Source: Herpetosiphon gulosus
Lineage (GTDB): Bacteria > Chloroflexota > Chloroflexia > Chloroflexales > Herpetosiphonaceae
Assembly: GCF_039545135.1 (NCBI RefSeq)
Contig: NZ_BAABRU010000020.1
Span: 33,174 to 97,173, forward strand
Length of the DNA stretch: 64,000 nucleotides
Direction of reading: 5' to 3'
Numbering within the stretch: position 1 is the first letter of the stretch; each line of letters opens with the position of its first letter. This document shows, piece by piece, positions 26,101 through 34,400 of this stretch. The position numbers were made by a program, and so were the translations under genes. A model generated the notes under the pieces. It was not told the origin of the DNA, made no database searches, and was given only the letters and a program-made list of their open reading frames with translations.

Positions 26101-26752
26101 CTTCGCGATCACTGTTATAATCGACCAGTTTGAAGCGCAGGCTCTTGTTGAGGTAGGCCATATCGCGCAACCGGTTGGCCAAGGTGCGATAGTTAAAATC
26201 AACCGTGGTAAATAATTGGGCATCGGGCTTGAAGATAATCGTTGTGCCAGTGCCTTCAGCATCGCCAACCGCTTTAACTGGAGCTTGGGGCATGCCTAGG
26301 CGAAAATCTTGTGCCCACAGCTTACCATCGCGTTTAACTTCAGCCCGCAAAAATTCGGAGACGGCGTTAACTGCCGAAACCCCGACCCCGTGCAAGCCGC
26401 CAGAAACTTTGTAGCCCTGCGAGCCTTTGAATTTACCACCAGCATGCAGCTCGGTGAGCACAATTTCCAAGGCCGAGCGACCCTCGACTGGGTGAATATC
26501 GGTGGGAATCCCGCGCCCATTATCAACGACAGCGATTGATCCGTCAGTCCGCATCTCGACGATAATCGTATCGCAGTAGCCTGCTAAAGCTTCATCAACT
26601 GAGTTATCGACAACTTCATAGACCAAGTGATGCAAGGCTGACGTGTCTTGACCACCGAGATACATCCCCATGTTTTCGCGTACTGCTTCCAAGCCGCGCA
26701 ACATTTGAATCTGAGCGGCATCGTATGTACTCTGATTGGAATTTGTCGCCAT
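23186..26752 (-). CDS. gyrB: DNA gyrase subunit B with an in-frame intein
   Basis: The precursor is 1188 residues from the ATG at 26752 (GAGG upstream; a GTG at 26767 is possible). After removal of the 551-residue intein the mature GyrB would be about 637 residues, the normal length. The GHKL ATPase is intact (EVVDNSVDEALAG, VVDNGRGIP, GGLHGVGVSAVNA), as are the TOPRIM motifs IVEGDSAGGSAKQGRD and DADVDGSH, and the C-terminus ends in the PRKRFIQTHA segment. Gyrase introduces negative supercoils ahead of forks and transcription. The gene stands about 7 kb from the proposed replication origin. Its start abuts the stop of the upstream membrane-protein gene, so the two may be cotranscribed. Confidence 0.96.
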   Translation of the reverse strand: MATNSNQSTYDAAQIQMLRGLEAVRENMGMYLGGQDTSALHHLVYEVVDNSVDEALAGYCDTIIVEMRTDGSIAVVDNGRGIPTDIHPVEGRSALEIVLTELHAGGKFKGSQGYKVSGGLHGVGVSAVNAVSEFLRAEVKRDGKLWAQDFRLGMPQAPVKAVGDAEGTGTTIIFKPDAQLFTTVDFNYRTLANRLRDMAYLNKSLRFKLVDYNSDREVTYYFDGGIVSFVRHLTREKGPVLAQPFYVEKPYENVNVEIAMQYTGDFNENLLAFTNNIANPDGGTHVTGFRAALTRTINAYGRNKGLLKEGDALSGEDVREGLTAIISIKLFRPQFESQTKSKLATPEAKTAVETVLNEALSAFLDENPNEARRIIEKSLLASRARDAARKARDLVQRKGALEGFALPGKLADCSDKEPAHCEIFIVEGDSAGGSAKQGRDRRFQAILPLRGKILNVEKSRLDKMLANNEVRALITALGTGIGETFDISRLRYHRILIMSVAGDEPTLIRNAQGHTEFVRIGEFIDQCIAGQRSASEYEVISFDQKRHVARFRPLKAVMRHANHEPMYKLTTRYGRSVKVTASHSVFVLENGQPVLKKGDQIRLGDQLVASRRIPRPASQPREIDLVKLFAEAGLIDNLYLRGESVRTIAAQRVLNNVSQPEQWNEARISLHTAAWERLVEYRQANGLSQKAVAQRLGVKQAITISQWERGMLRPIQSQFDEYLATIGWEEPISYELVPSKIERLLLQDDSSNNARWREVSNYKAFDSFSSDELDLLDREVELVPQAHDDRAFPRMLSITPELLWFLGWFTAEGSLSKHQVSLSLGQKDAAFFDELKTTIEQLFGETPRFYQSPDNGGIKCYFHSVLAARLIRALGLGAVAHQKRVPNMLFSLSNDLQRSYLEGYFLGDGTLCDSTISMTTNSTELKDGLLYLLGQLGVFAGVSNIKPNLPADASIQTVHDYYNIAISGKQQLEQLRGVWQRHHLAAKVEAHLAKPTTKAQAFTPLSDDMVGLEVLAVEELAPTGEFVYDFSVEEDENFLCGTGGLYAHNTDADVDGSHIRTLLLTFFFRHMRDLITNGHLYVAQPPLFRVQHGKAYKYVYDEATRDEYIRSLPAGTKVTVQRFKGLGEMNPDQLWDTTLNPGNRMILQVTVEDAMEADETFSMLMGEIVLPRKRFIQTHAADVKNLDV
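23606..25258 (-). mobile_element. GyrB intein with LAGLIDADG endonuclease and embedded HTH
   Basis: The intein interrupts GyrB between RILIM and TDADVDGSH, inside the TOPRIM metal-binding motif. It begins S-V-A-G-D-E-P, has a block-B TASH motif, and ends YDFSVEEDENF...YAHN with a threonine as first C-extein residue. The splice residues (S1, H550-N551, T+1) are therefore plausible for an active intein. Two LAGLIDADG-type motifs are present: LGWFTAEGS (intein residues about 308-316) and LEGYFLGDGT (about 403-412). Between the splicing block B and the endonuclease lies an Xre-like helix-turn-helix (about 178-215: NGLSQKAVAQRLGV, ISQWERG), probably a DNA-recognition module for homing. The length of 551 fits a full-size homing intein. 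Confidence 0.92.
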
Positions 26753-26763
26753 CGAATCGAACC

Positions 26764-27717
26764 TCACTTTTGTGTTAGGGCAACAGGAAAACGGTGGGCA
26801 AGTGAGCCAACACGTTCGCTATAAAAGGCTAATTTTGCTGCTTGTAAACTACAGCTGAGCAACCCAAACAGGGCGCTAGCAGCCATAATGCTGATCAGAT
26901 CGTTGGCTAATGGCCGTAGTAAAAAGGCCGTGCCATGGATCAAAACGCCACTCGCGATGATCAGCGGAAAGGCTTCGCGGGGCTGTTGACGAACGAGATT
27001 ATAGCTTTGGTAGAGAGCCACTAAGGCTGATTGTTGGCCAATAATAATCGCTGCTGGTGCAAGGCTGGCATAGAGCCACAGCGCAATCAGCATCACGCCA
27101 AATGCTGCCAGCACCAGTTGTGCACCAAATGCGCTGGCCGAAAGCAGAAAGCTAGCAGCCACAAACGCTGGAATCCCAAAGAGTAACCCAAGCCCAACAA
27201 TAATCAAGCACATCTTGGTCAAAGCCCAAAGTTGCTTAGGCAAAGCCGATAATGCTGGTTTGGTTGTACCGAGATGCTGCCCGAGCCAGAACAAAACTAA
27301 GGTGCTTAGCCCTAAACCAGCGATGTTCAGCCCAAGCACCAACAATAACGTCAACCAACCATTGAACAACCATGGTGCGCCAGCGTAAATCGAGGGCGTA
27401 GCATCGCCGCTAAACAAACTGGGTACGAGGTAGGTACCAACAGCGCTCGAGCGTAAATCGATGGTTTGCAACAATTCGTTAGCCTGCGACCAAAGCTGTT
27501 GGCCTTGGGCTTGGCTAAAACGGCTGATGACGCTACCAATGCTCGCAAGCCAGCGATTGGGTGCTAAAGCTGGCAGCAGCGTGAGCCATAGATCAAGCAA
27601 AATTGGCATTAAAATAACCCAAGGTGCTCGACGAACGACGCGAAATCCTTGGCTTAGACGTTCCGGAAGATTCCGCCGTTGTGGCTCTTGGGCTTGTGGT
27701 TGTAAACGTCTATTCAT
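26764..27717 (-). CDS. Integral membrane protein of unknown function
   Basis: 317 residues from MNRRLQPQAQ at 27717. At least six hydrophobic segments are visible, the first after RVVRRAPWVILMPILLDLW, a pattern seen in DUF7544/DUF4013-like proteins that package multiple helices, though I make no family claim. The predicted ATG lies only six bases after a TATAAT box (27729-27724), so the transcript may be leaderless. The stop lies next to the gyrB start, which suggests coupling to gyrB. Function unknown. Confidence 0.75.
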   Translation of the reverse strand: MNRRLQPQAQEPQRRNLPERLSQGFRVVRRAPWVILMPILLDLWLTLLPALAPNRWLASIGSVISRFSQAQGQQLWSQANELLQTIDLRSSAVGTYLVPSLFSGDATPSIYAGAPWLFNGWLTLLLVLGLNIAGLGLSTLVLFWLGQHLGTTKPALSALPKQLWALTKMCLIIVGLGLLFGIPAFVAASFLLSASAFGAQLVLAAFGVMLIALWLYASLAPAAIIIGQQSALVALYQSYNLVRQQPREAFPLIIASGVLIHGTAFLLRPLANDLISIMAASALFGLLSCSLQAAKLAFYSERVGSLAHRFPVALTQK

Positions 27718-27723
27718 GGCTCT

Positions 27724-27729
27724 ATTATA
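27724..27729 (-). promoter_or_regulatory. -10 box giving a probable leaderless mRNA
   Basis: TATAAT (context TGGTATAATAGAGCC) ends six bases before the ATG at 27717, so the expected transcription start coincides with the initiation codon. A second TATAAT lies at 27748-27743 and would give a leader of about 19 nt. Confidence 0.6.
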
Positions 27730-27794
27730 CCACAAAAGCCCTATTATAACATAATATTTTAGCACAAATTTTCGATATTTAAAGCATAGAACCT

Positions 27795-28035
27795 ATTTGA
27801 TCCACGAAGAGCACGAAGCGCACGAAGCGCACGAAGGCTAAGTTTTTAGCCACAGATTGCACAGATTATTTTGATTATTGCTCTAAGCCACACACCTCGA
27901 ATGCTCATCCTGTTGGAATTTCATCCCTCATCCCTCATAATTCATCCTTTGGTGCTCTGCGTCTCTGCGTTGAACTTGATTGTTAATTCCTAGCCCCTGA
28001 TTCTATGCTCTATGTTCTATGCTCTATCCCTCATT
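27795..28035. repeat. Modular intergenic repeat block D
   Basis: It carries the phrases CGAAGAGCACGAAGCGCACG, AGCCACAGATTGCACAGATT, CATCCCTCATCCCTCA, CTCTGCGTCTCTGCGTT and several copies of TCTATGCTCTATG. This fills the gap downstream of the Kelch gene and contains no open gene. Confidence 0.7.
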
Positions 28036-28039
28036 GCAG

Positions 28040-30181
28040 TTAGCGCAATTCAACCCCAACCAGTGGTAGGAAGAGATCAGGCAGGTCAATTGGTTGGGTC
28101 GCGGTTGGCGTATTGGTTGGCGAGTTCGTCACCGTTGATGTTGGCGTATCGGTCGGCGTATTGGTCGCGGTTGGCGTTGCTGTATTGGTTGGCGTTAACG
28201 TAACGGTTAGGGTATTGGTTGGCGTATTCGTTGATGTGTTGGTTGGCGTGTTGGTGGCCGTTGAGGTCGATGTAGCGGTAGCGGTGTTGGTTGGTGTATT
28301 CGTAGCGGTTGCCGTTGGGGTGTTAGTTGCGGTCGGTGTTGGCGTGGCAGTGGTGAGCACAAACCGACAGATTTGGAATGATTCGTTGCGGCTGCTCATG
28401 GTAAAGACATTATTAGCAAACTGCCGACCGCCCACCACAAATACGGTGTCGTTAATGCTATCGGCCTCGGCTCCATAGCGTGAGCTATTCAACAACACTT
28501 CTGACCATTGGTTGGTCTGTTGATCGAAAATAAGGCTTGAATTCGAGGCTACAACTGGCATTGAATAGCCTGTGGTAATCACAAAAAAACGATCAAGAAT
28601 TTGGGCATCACCACCTTGCATTTGGCGGCGGGGCAAGTTGGGCGCAGGCATCCAAAATCCAAGATTCGCATCATAGATCTCCATAGTATCCATGGCGGTT
28701 TGATTGCTGATCGTAGCCGTACCGCCTGCAACATACATTTTGTTGCCAATTACCCCAGCCGAAGCAAATGCGCGGGCAGTGGTCATCGCTGGGCCAGCAT
28801 TCCATGTTTGGTTAACAGGATCAAAAATCCAAACGCTGGCTAAGGCATTGCTACCATTCGAGCCACCAATAATATAGAGTTTGCCATTAACAACTGCCGA
28901 TTGATAATAGGCCAATGCGATCGGCAAACTCGGGCCGTTGCGCCAAGTATCGAGTGTTGGCGAATAAATTTGTAAACTGCTAATCAAACCTGTCGTGGTC
29001 GAGCCACCAGTGGTATAGCCCCCAGCTACATAAATTTCGCCGTTGAGGGCGGCTGCATCAGCCCCAAACACTGGCGTGGTCATAGCCGCCCGTTGTTGCC
29101 AGCTGCCAGTAATTGGCTGATAGCGCAGGGTATTCCCCAAAGCAGGCGAGTTGTTATTTGGCCCTTGACCGCCAATTTGGAAGAGTGCCCCGTCAGCACT
29201 AACTACCGATGAATAACGCGCAGCAACCAACGAATCCTCGCGATCAACCCACTGCCCAAGGGCACAATTAGTCACAATCGCCTGATTCAGATCAACCAAA
29301 GCATTGCTCAATTGCAAGGTCGTTTGATCGCTGCTATGCGGCTGGGCTGTTGCTGGAATCTGCACGCTAACCGTGATTGGGCGGCTGCTTTGGGCTGGAA
29401 TCGCGAGTTGATTAAAGGGTAAACTACTGGGCCAAGCGCTTGCAGCCAAATTAAGATTCAGCATTTGATCGCTAGGATAATTATTGCGTACACTTAAAGG
29501 ATAAAGCAATGTATCGCCAGCACACCCTTGATTGCTGGTTGTCCCAAAAATCTCAATCGGCGGTGTATCTTGAATCAGCACATCATCGAGCAAAAGATTG
29601 GCCCCAAAATCGCTGATACCCAAAAATCCAAGGTAAAACGGCTGGTCAGCGCTGGCAAACGGCAGATCAAGCTGATACTGCGTCCAGCCATCGGTTGCCC
29701 GATAGCGTGGGTAGCCAGCACGGGTTATGTAGTTTTGGCCATCGCTGCTAGTTTGTAGTAGCAACATATCGGCTGAAGTTGGAAAAATCGCGCTATGGTA
29801 ATACCAAAAACTGATCCGCAACACGCTGGTTGTTGGTGTTAGCACGACCGATAATCGCGCTGCATTGCCATTGATCGTGGAATAACTATTGAAATGGGCC
29901 ATACCCGCGCCAGTGTGCGGCTGGGCAGTCGGGCGGGTTGCACTCGTCACATAAGTCCATTCAGGATCAGGCGTATCGGTCGAAGTAATAATGGTTGTTG
30001 ACCAATTGAGCGACGGAAAATTAGCAAGATCAAAGCTTTCGTTGATGTAGGTTGTTGGCACAAGCACGGTTTGTGGGCGTGGTATTGGCCGTTGCAGCTC
30101 ACGCGCCTGCGTATACGAGCCACTAAAAAATAGCAGCACCAACCCCAGCAGGAGCACAATCCGAAGGGTACGCGTAGTCAT
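28040..30181 (-). CDS. Secreted Kelch-repeat protein with Thr/Pro linker and FLPLVG tail
   Basis: 713 residues from the ATG at 30181 (GGAGG site); upstream in-frame starts lack a ribosome site. A signal peptide (about 4-25) is followed by a beta-sandwich region (about 45-200) and an Ig-like stretch. Five to six Kelch repeats follow (about 300-590; strands such as [44 protein letters not shown]), forming a beta-propeller. A 100-residue TPT/TNT linker then leads to the C-terminus [12 protein letters not shown]. It is probably a cell-surface or secreted protein binding partners through the propeller. No catalytic motif was recognised. The C-terminal motif matches that of the large amylase. Confidence 0.82.
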   Translation of the reverse strand: MTTRTLRIVLLLGLVLLFFSGSYTQARELQRPIPRPQTVLVPTTYINESFDLANFPSLNWSTTIITSTDTPDPEWTYVTSATRPTAQPHTGAGMAHFNSYSTINGNAARLSVVLTPTTSVLRISFWYYHSAIFPTSADMLLLQTSSDGQNYITRAGYPRYRATDGWTQYQLDLPFASADQPFYLGFLGISDFGANLLLDDVLIQDTPPIEIFGTTSNQGCAGDTLLYPLSVRNNYPSDQMLNLNLAASAWPSSLPFNQLAIPAQSSRPITVSVQIPATAQPHSSDQTTLQLSNALVDLNQAIVTNCALGQWVDREDSLVAARYSSVVSADGALFQIGGQGPNNNSPALGNTLRYQPITGSWQQRAAMTTPVFGADAAALNGEIYVAGGYTTGGSTTTGLISSLQIYSPTLDTWRNGPSLPIALAYYQSAVVNGKLYIIGGSNGSNALASVWIFDPVNQTWNAGPAMTTARAFASAGVIGNKMYVAGGTATISNQTAMDTMEIYDANLGFWMPAPNLPRRQMQGGDAQILDRFFVITTGYSMPVVASNSSLIFDQQTNQWSEVLLNSSRYGAEADSINDTVFVVGGRQFANNVFTMSSRNESFQICRFVLTTATPTPTATNTPTATATNTPTNTATATSTSTATNTPTNTSTNTPTNTLTVTLTPTNTATPTATNTPTDTPTSTVTNSPTNTPTATQPIDLPDLFLPLVGVELR

Positions 30182-30304
30182 GGGCTTGCCTCCAACAAGT
30201 ACAACCGCAATCAACGATAGCCGATAGTAGTTCATCCGCAGCAATAAAAAGTGGTTAGCCCCATTATACGCGCATTCGCTAGCCAAAGGCTAGAAATCGC
30301 TCCA

Positions 30305-30548
30305 CGAGGGGTCAGGATTCAGAGACTAGGGATCAGATTCGAATTACCTAGCCCAATCATCGGCCATGACTTCTGATCACTGGCCCCTGACCTCTATCAC
30401 CCTCTACGCCGCTGCGTTAAAACCTCATTCACAAAATGTTATTTTTAGCCACAGATGTACACAGATTGTTTTGATTATTATCCTATGCCGATTCCCTGAT
30501 CCCTCGCCCCTGATCGCTGGCCCCTATTGTTCTATGCTCTTTGCTCTA
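30305..30548. repeat. Modular intergenic repeat block E
   Basis: The block opens with AGGGGTCAGGATTCAG and continues with C-rich inverse phrases (CTGGCCCCTGACCTCT, CCCTGATCCCTCGCCCCTG) around TTAGCCACAGATGTACACAG and CTCTACGCCGCTGCGTT, and ends with TTCTATGCTCTTTGCTCTAT. The gap 30182-30580 otherwise contains only the start region of the next gene. Confidence 0.7.
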
Positions 30549-30567
30549 TGTTCTTCTTGACTTCGCG

Positions 30568-30573
30568 TATACT
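30568..30573 (+). promoter_or_regulatory. -10 box giving a probable leaderless pxpC mRNA
   Basis: TATACT lies seven bases before the ATG at 30581, and no ribosome-binding site is present, so transcription probably begins at the start codon. Confidence 0.5.
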
Positions 30574-30580
30574 TAGGCCC

Positions 30581-31519
30581 ATGTTGACAATTCGCCAAAC
30601 CAGCATGTTGATAACCTTGCAGGATGCGGGGCGCACCGGCCTACGGCATTGGGGCGTGCCCGCCAGCGGAGCACTCGATTGGCTAGCGCATGGCTTGGCA
30701 AGCCGCTTGGTTGGTAATACCGAGGATCACGCCAGTCTCGAAATTACGGGATCAGGGGCTTGTTTGCACTTCAGCCAATTAACCATCATCAGTTTGGTTG
30801 GGGCAGATTTAGGCGCTGAATTAAACGATCAGCCAATCGGCCTTGGGCGGGCATGGCTGGTGCGGCCTGATAGTGAATTGCGCTTTACCCAACGCCGCGT
30901 TGGCGCACGTTGCTATTTGGCAATTGCTGGCGGCTTCAATATTGTGCCCCAACTTGGCTCTCAAAGTACATTGCTCGGCGCACCTTGGCATGGCTATTTG
31001 GCGCGACCCTTGCACATTGGCGATCAATTGACCTATGCTGAGCCAAATTTGAGCTTTGCTGGGCGCAGTTTGGACACAGCATCCAACGTTTCAAGCCAAG
31101 CTCCAATTCGCTACCTACCCAATCGCCAATGTGCCAACAACCTTCAACGCCAATTTCAAGCCCAAACCTGGCAAATCAGCAGCAAAAGCAATCGCATGGG
31201 CTATCGTTGCCAAGGCCCAGCTTTAGCCGCACCGACCCAAGCAATTCGCTCATTTGGGGTTGTGCCAGGCACGATTCAGTTGCCGCCTGATGGTCAACCG
31301 ATTGTGCTCTTGGCCGATGCCCAAACCACTGGCGGCTATCCAGTGCTTGGCGTGGTAATTCGCGCCGACTTGCCAAAACTCGCTCAGCGCTTGCCTTCGG
31401 AGTATTTGCAATTTCAGTCGATCAGGGTTACACTAGCCGAACGCGCTTTTGCTGAACAACTAAACATCCTCAAAACCAACTTCGAGCCAGAACCACTCAT
31501 TATTGGCACACCAATTTAG
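30581..31519 (+). CDS. pxpC: 5-oxoprolinase subunit C (biotin-dependent carboxylase-like domain)
   Basis: 312 residues from MLTIRQTSMLITLQDAGR at 30581. The family signature is clear: TLQDAGRTGLRHWGVPASGALDWLAHGLASRLVGN, with QLPPDGQPIVLLADAQTTGGYPVLG toward the C-terminus. PxpC works with PxpB and PxpA to cleave ATP-dependently 5-oxoproline (pyroglutamate) to glutamate. Its partners are encoded at 45808 (pxpB) and 54018 (pxpA), not adjacent as in most bacteria. It was formerly annotated as KipA or urea-amidolyase-related. Confidence 0.92.
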   Translation: MLTIRQTSMLITLQDAGRTGLRHWGVPASGALDWLAHGLASRLVGNTEDHASLEITGSGACLHFSQLTIISLVGADLGAELNDQPIGLGRAWLVRPDSELRFTQRRVGARCYLAIAGGFNIVPQLGSQSTLLGAPWHGYLARPLHIGDQLTYAEPNLSFAGRSLDTASNVSSQAPIRYLPNRQCANNLQRQFQAQTWQISSKSNRMGYRCQGPALAAPTQAIRSFGVVPGTIQLPPDGQPIVLLADAQTTGGYPVLGVVIRADLPKLAQRLPSEYLQFQSIRVTLAERAFAEQLNILKTNFEPEPLIIGTPI

Positions 31520-31588
31520 CGTTAACCCCAAAGTACTAACTCGATATCCCCCAAAAAGATTGTGCAAAAAGAAACAATACCCCAAAAA

Positions 31589-31804
31589 TGTGGGTAAGTG
31601 TGGGATAATGTGGGATAACTTTTTGAAATTTGTCAAATTAATTGTTTTCCCACAGCCATAATAACACAAACGTTCGATATAATTTCAAAATCCGCTTGTT
31701 AATAAAAACATATGTTCGTAATTCTATCCCCAAATACCTAAAGTTACCCCCAAAAATGTGGATAACCATGTGGGATATGTGGGAAACTTGGGATATGTGG
31801 GATA
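31589..31804. other. Phased TGTGGGATA repeats with a DnaA box, candidate origin part
   Basis: TGTGGGTAA (31589), TGTGGGATAA (31599) and TGTGGGATAA (31609) follow each other at 10-bp intervals. A second group has a perfect TGTGGATAA DnaA box (31757-31765), then TGTGGGATA (31769), TGTGGGAAA (31778) and TGTGGGATA (31796). One helical turn between elements is what cooperative DnaA binding needs. The gap 31520-31884 contains no gene other than the pyrD leader. It may be one half of a bipartite origin or a DnaA-regulated promoter for pyrD. Confidence 0.6.
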
Positions 31805-31884
31805 TTTCATGGCCGGCAAATGATTGTGTATAATCACCAAGGCCAACGATAGTCGCGGCCAAAATCATGAATTTGAGGCTTTGT

Positions 31885-32955
31885 ATGCGCAGCTATCAGC
31901 TTGCAAAAGCACTTTTGTTTCGTTTACCACCAGAAAAAGCTCATCGGCTCACCACTTTAGGCCTAGATTTGGCCACTCGTTTACCATTTACCTCAGCTTT
32001 ATTCCGTTCCTTCCATCACAATGACCCATTGCTTAACACTAATTTGTGTGGGTTAACCTTGAATAATCCAGTTGGTTTAGCAGCAGGTTTCGATAAAGAT
32101 GGCACCCATATCCGTGGAATGCGCCAATTGGGCTTTGGTTTTTTGGAATTAGGCACAGTTACACCAAAACCTCAAACTGGTAATGAACAACCACGGCTAT
32201 TTCGTTTAGTCGAAGATCAAGCATTAATTAATCGAATGGGATTTAATAATGCTGGAATTGCAGCGCTTGCTCAACGTTTGGCGAAACAATCATATTCAAT
32301 TCCACTTGGGATAAATTTGGGCAAAAATAAAATCACGCCCAATGAGCAAGCTGCTGATGATTATCGCCAAGGGATTAATTTGCTTGGCGAATATGCCGAT
32401 TACATTGTGATCAATATTTCATCGCCGAATACCCCAGGTTTGCGTGAACTCAGCCGCCGCGAACCATTAACCGAATTATTGCAGGTTGTAAAAACTGCCC
32501 GCCAGCAATTACGCCGTCAAGCGCCATTATTCGTCAAGCTCTCGCCCGATGAAGATCGCGAAGGCTTAGACGCAGCACTTGGGGCAGCACTGGATGCTGG
32601 AGTGGATGGAATTATTGCCACCAACACAACCGTCAGCCGTCAAGGATTACGTTCAGCGCATCAAACCGAAACTGGTGGGTTAAGTGGCGCTCCGCTTAAA
32701 GCCAAGGCCTTAGCTACCCTCAACTATATTTATCAAACAACCAACGGTAAATTGCCCTTGATTGGCGTTGGCGGAATTGCCAGCGGCCAAGATGCTTACG
32801 AACGGATTTTGGCTGGCGCAAGTGCCGTGCAACTCTATACCAGCCTGATCTATGCTGGGCCACAATTGGTTGGCACAATCAACCGTGAGCTGGCGGCATT
32901 GCTGCGGCGCGATGGCTTTGATTCAATTCAAGCAGCCATTGGGTCAGCAGTTTAG
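31885..32955 (+). CDS. pyrD: Dihydroorotate dehydrogenase (quinone), class 2
   Basis: 356 residues from the ATG at 31885, which has TGAGG eight bases upstream; an ATG at 31867 is the alternative but lacks a site. The FMN barrel shows NPVGLAAGFDKDG, LGTVTPKPQTGN, GINLGKNKITPNEQAADDY, INISSPNTPGLR (class 2 proteins use a serine base here) and LIGVGGIASG. The N-terminal helices (about 1-40) fit the membrane-associated class 2 enzymes that reduce quinone. It catalyses the fourth step of pyrimidine synthesis, dihydroorotate to orotate. It lies between the two clusters of DnaA-box-like sequence. Confidence 0.95.
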   Translation: MRSYQLAKALLFRLPPEKAHRLTTLGLDLATRLPFTSALFRSFHHNDPLLNTNLCGLTLNNPVGLAAGFDKDGTHIRGMRQLGFGFLELGTVTPKPQTGNEQPRLFRLVEDQALINRMGFNNAGIAALAQRLAKQSYSIPLGINLGKNKITPNEQAADDYRQGINLLGEYADYIVINISSPNTPGLRELSRREPLTELLQVVKTARQQLRRQAPLFVKLSPDEDREGLDAALGAALDAGVDGIIATNTTVSRQGLRSAHQTETGGLSGAPLKAKALATLNYIYQTTNGKLPLIGVGGIASGQDAYERILAGASAVQLYTSLIYAGPQLVGTINRELAALLRRDGFDSIQAAIGSAV

Positions 32956-33118
32956 CGCTAGAGAGGGGACGCAAATTCACCCATATGGCAAAATCAAGAT
33001 GACACCAGAGCATGACATAACTGGTTGCGCTGCCCTAGGTGGCGTGGTAAGATGCATCGCATGGAGCGGCAATTAACTAAGTATGCACCACGATGATGCA
33101 TAGAAAGGTTTCAGCGTT

Positions 33119-33655
33119 ATGGTTCGCGTCCAGGTTGATAGCATACGCTTTAGTCTACTCACACAACAACGGATTGTTGTCCTGCGGGAACTTAACAGCC
33201 GTCGCTATGTGACAATCTGGATCGGCCCGTTTGAAGCCGATGCAATTGCACTAGCCGTCCAAGGCCACGAGCCACCACGCCCAATGACCCACGATTTACT
33301 CTTGGCAACTGTCAAAGCACTAGGCGGCACGATTCGCGAAGTTGTGGTTAGCGATTTTCGTGATAGCACCTTCTTTGCTCGCTTAGTTGTCGATAATAAT
33401 GGTCAAGCCATCGAGCTTGATTCACGTTCGAGCGATGCCATCGCCTTGGCAGTTCGCGCTGAAGCTCCCATTTTTGTGGCCGACCATGTAATGGATGAAT
33501 TGGGCCATATGATGGACGACCAAGACGAAAGCGAAGATATTCCGACAACATCGGTTTCGCAGGCAGAGCCAGAGGCCGCCCCAACCACCGATGAAGAAGA
33601 GCTTTCGATCTTTCGTAAATTCATCGATTCAATTGATCCCGAATCGGATCAATAG
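33119..33655 (+). CDS. Bifunctional nuclease family protein (DUF151)
   Basis: 178 residues. Residues 1-135 form the DUF151 (BFN) domain: RIVVLRELNSRRYVTIWIGPFEADAIALAVQG, RPMTHDLLLATVKALGG, with IELDSRSSDAIALAVRAEAPIFVADHVMDE. The C-terminal 45 residues are an acidic low-complexity tail. Members were reported to have DNase and RNase activity in plants and bacteria, but the bacterial role is unsettled. An AAAGG site precedes the ATG. It is followed by a strong terminator and then the main DnaA-box cluster. Confidence 0.88.
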   Translation: MVRVQVDSIRFSLLTQQRIVVLRELNSRRYVTIWIGPFEADAIALAVQGHEPPRPMTHDLLLATVKALGGTIREVVVSDFRDSTFFARLVVDNNGQAIELDSRSSDAIALAVRAEAPIFVADHVMDELGHMMDDQDESEDIPTTSVSQAEPEAAPTTDEEELSIFRKFIDSIDPESDQ

Positions 33656-33678
33656 CTCGCCCGTAGCCCGCTCCTTTG

Positions 33679-33709
33679 GCCTCAACTGATGCTTCAGTTG
33701 GGGCTTTTT
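33679..33709 (+). terminator. Terminator after DUF151 gene
   Basis: An 11-bp stem (33679-33689 with 33694-33704, loop TGCT) is followed by TTTTTC, 23 bp past the stop codon. Confidence 0.85.
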
Positions 33710-33731
33710 CTAGCCAAATTTGGGGCTTGGA

Positions 33732-34370
33732 TTGTCCACATGTTTCCACAACTATCCACAGGCCCATCAGCCGATCATGCTATCCAGAGGTTTTCCACCG
33801 AGTTATCAGCAGCTTTTCCACATATCGTCCACGCAGTAGATCTACTATATCTAGGGCCATGCAACTGAAATCTATCCTAGATTTAGCGTTATCCCCGTTT
33901 ATTCGCTAGTTATCCCCAAAGTTATCCACAAAATGGGGATAACTAGCCTTTTGGTGTGGAAAACTCGCGGTCATGTGGACAAACATGGGGAAAGCATGTG
34001 CGCCGATCGTGCACAACAATCCACAACATGCGCTAATCCCCAAACCCATGGGGAACATGGGGAAACTCTTCCACGATCTATCCCGATCAATCATGCGCCA
34101 TTACAAGAGCATGAAACGCGATCTTTCCACAAATCCACATGCTCTACTGTTAACGTCTATTTCATGATCCTAATTAAATAATATATTGGGGATATCCCCA
34201 ATGCTGCGCATTGGATTTAAGCCGATTGGGAAAAGACGAAACTAAACGTTCAAAAAAACTAAATCTTGCCAAGCTAAAAATAAATTTACAGCTTTATCTA
34301 TGTATTTAGATGTTTATTTGCCTGTTTATTCTCTGTGTAAATGCTTTTTAAAGTATGCTAGGATGTAAGC
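33732..34370. other. oriC: Candidate chromosomal replication origin (oriC)
   Basis: There are no genes. At least ten DnaA-box-like 9-mers occur in 33732-34140. Three are spaced exactly 10 bp apart (ends 33740, 33750, 33760: TTGTCCACA, GTTTCCACA, CTATCCACA). Others are TTTTCCACA (33814), a perfect TTATCCACA (33922-33930), TGTGGAAAA (33955), TGTGGACAA (33974) and a CTTTCCACA/AATCCACA pair near 34123-34138. TTATCCCC(A/G) variants occur at 33889 and 33910 and TGGGGATAA at 33934. An AT-rich tract (about 34150-34370, with TTAATTAAATAATATA and runs of A/T) follows and could unwind. Flanking genes switch orientation here, gyrB is 7 kb away and parS sites lie at 2.5-5.7 kb. No dnaA, dnaN or rpmH gene is adjacent. 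Confidence 0.68.
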
Positions 34371-34400
34371 AGCCATTTCTAGTGAAGACGGAGCCTTGTT

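Noticed and set aside
28113..28478. Plus-strand 121-residue frame of Val/Gly repeats antisense to the Kelch gene
   Set aside because: It is a mirror of the Thr/Pro linker codons of the minus-strand Kelch gene; low complexity, no start signal.
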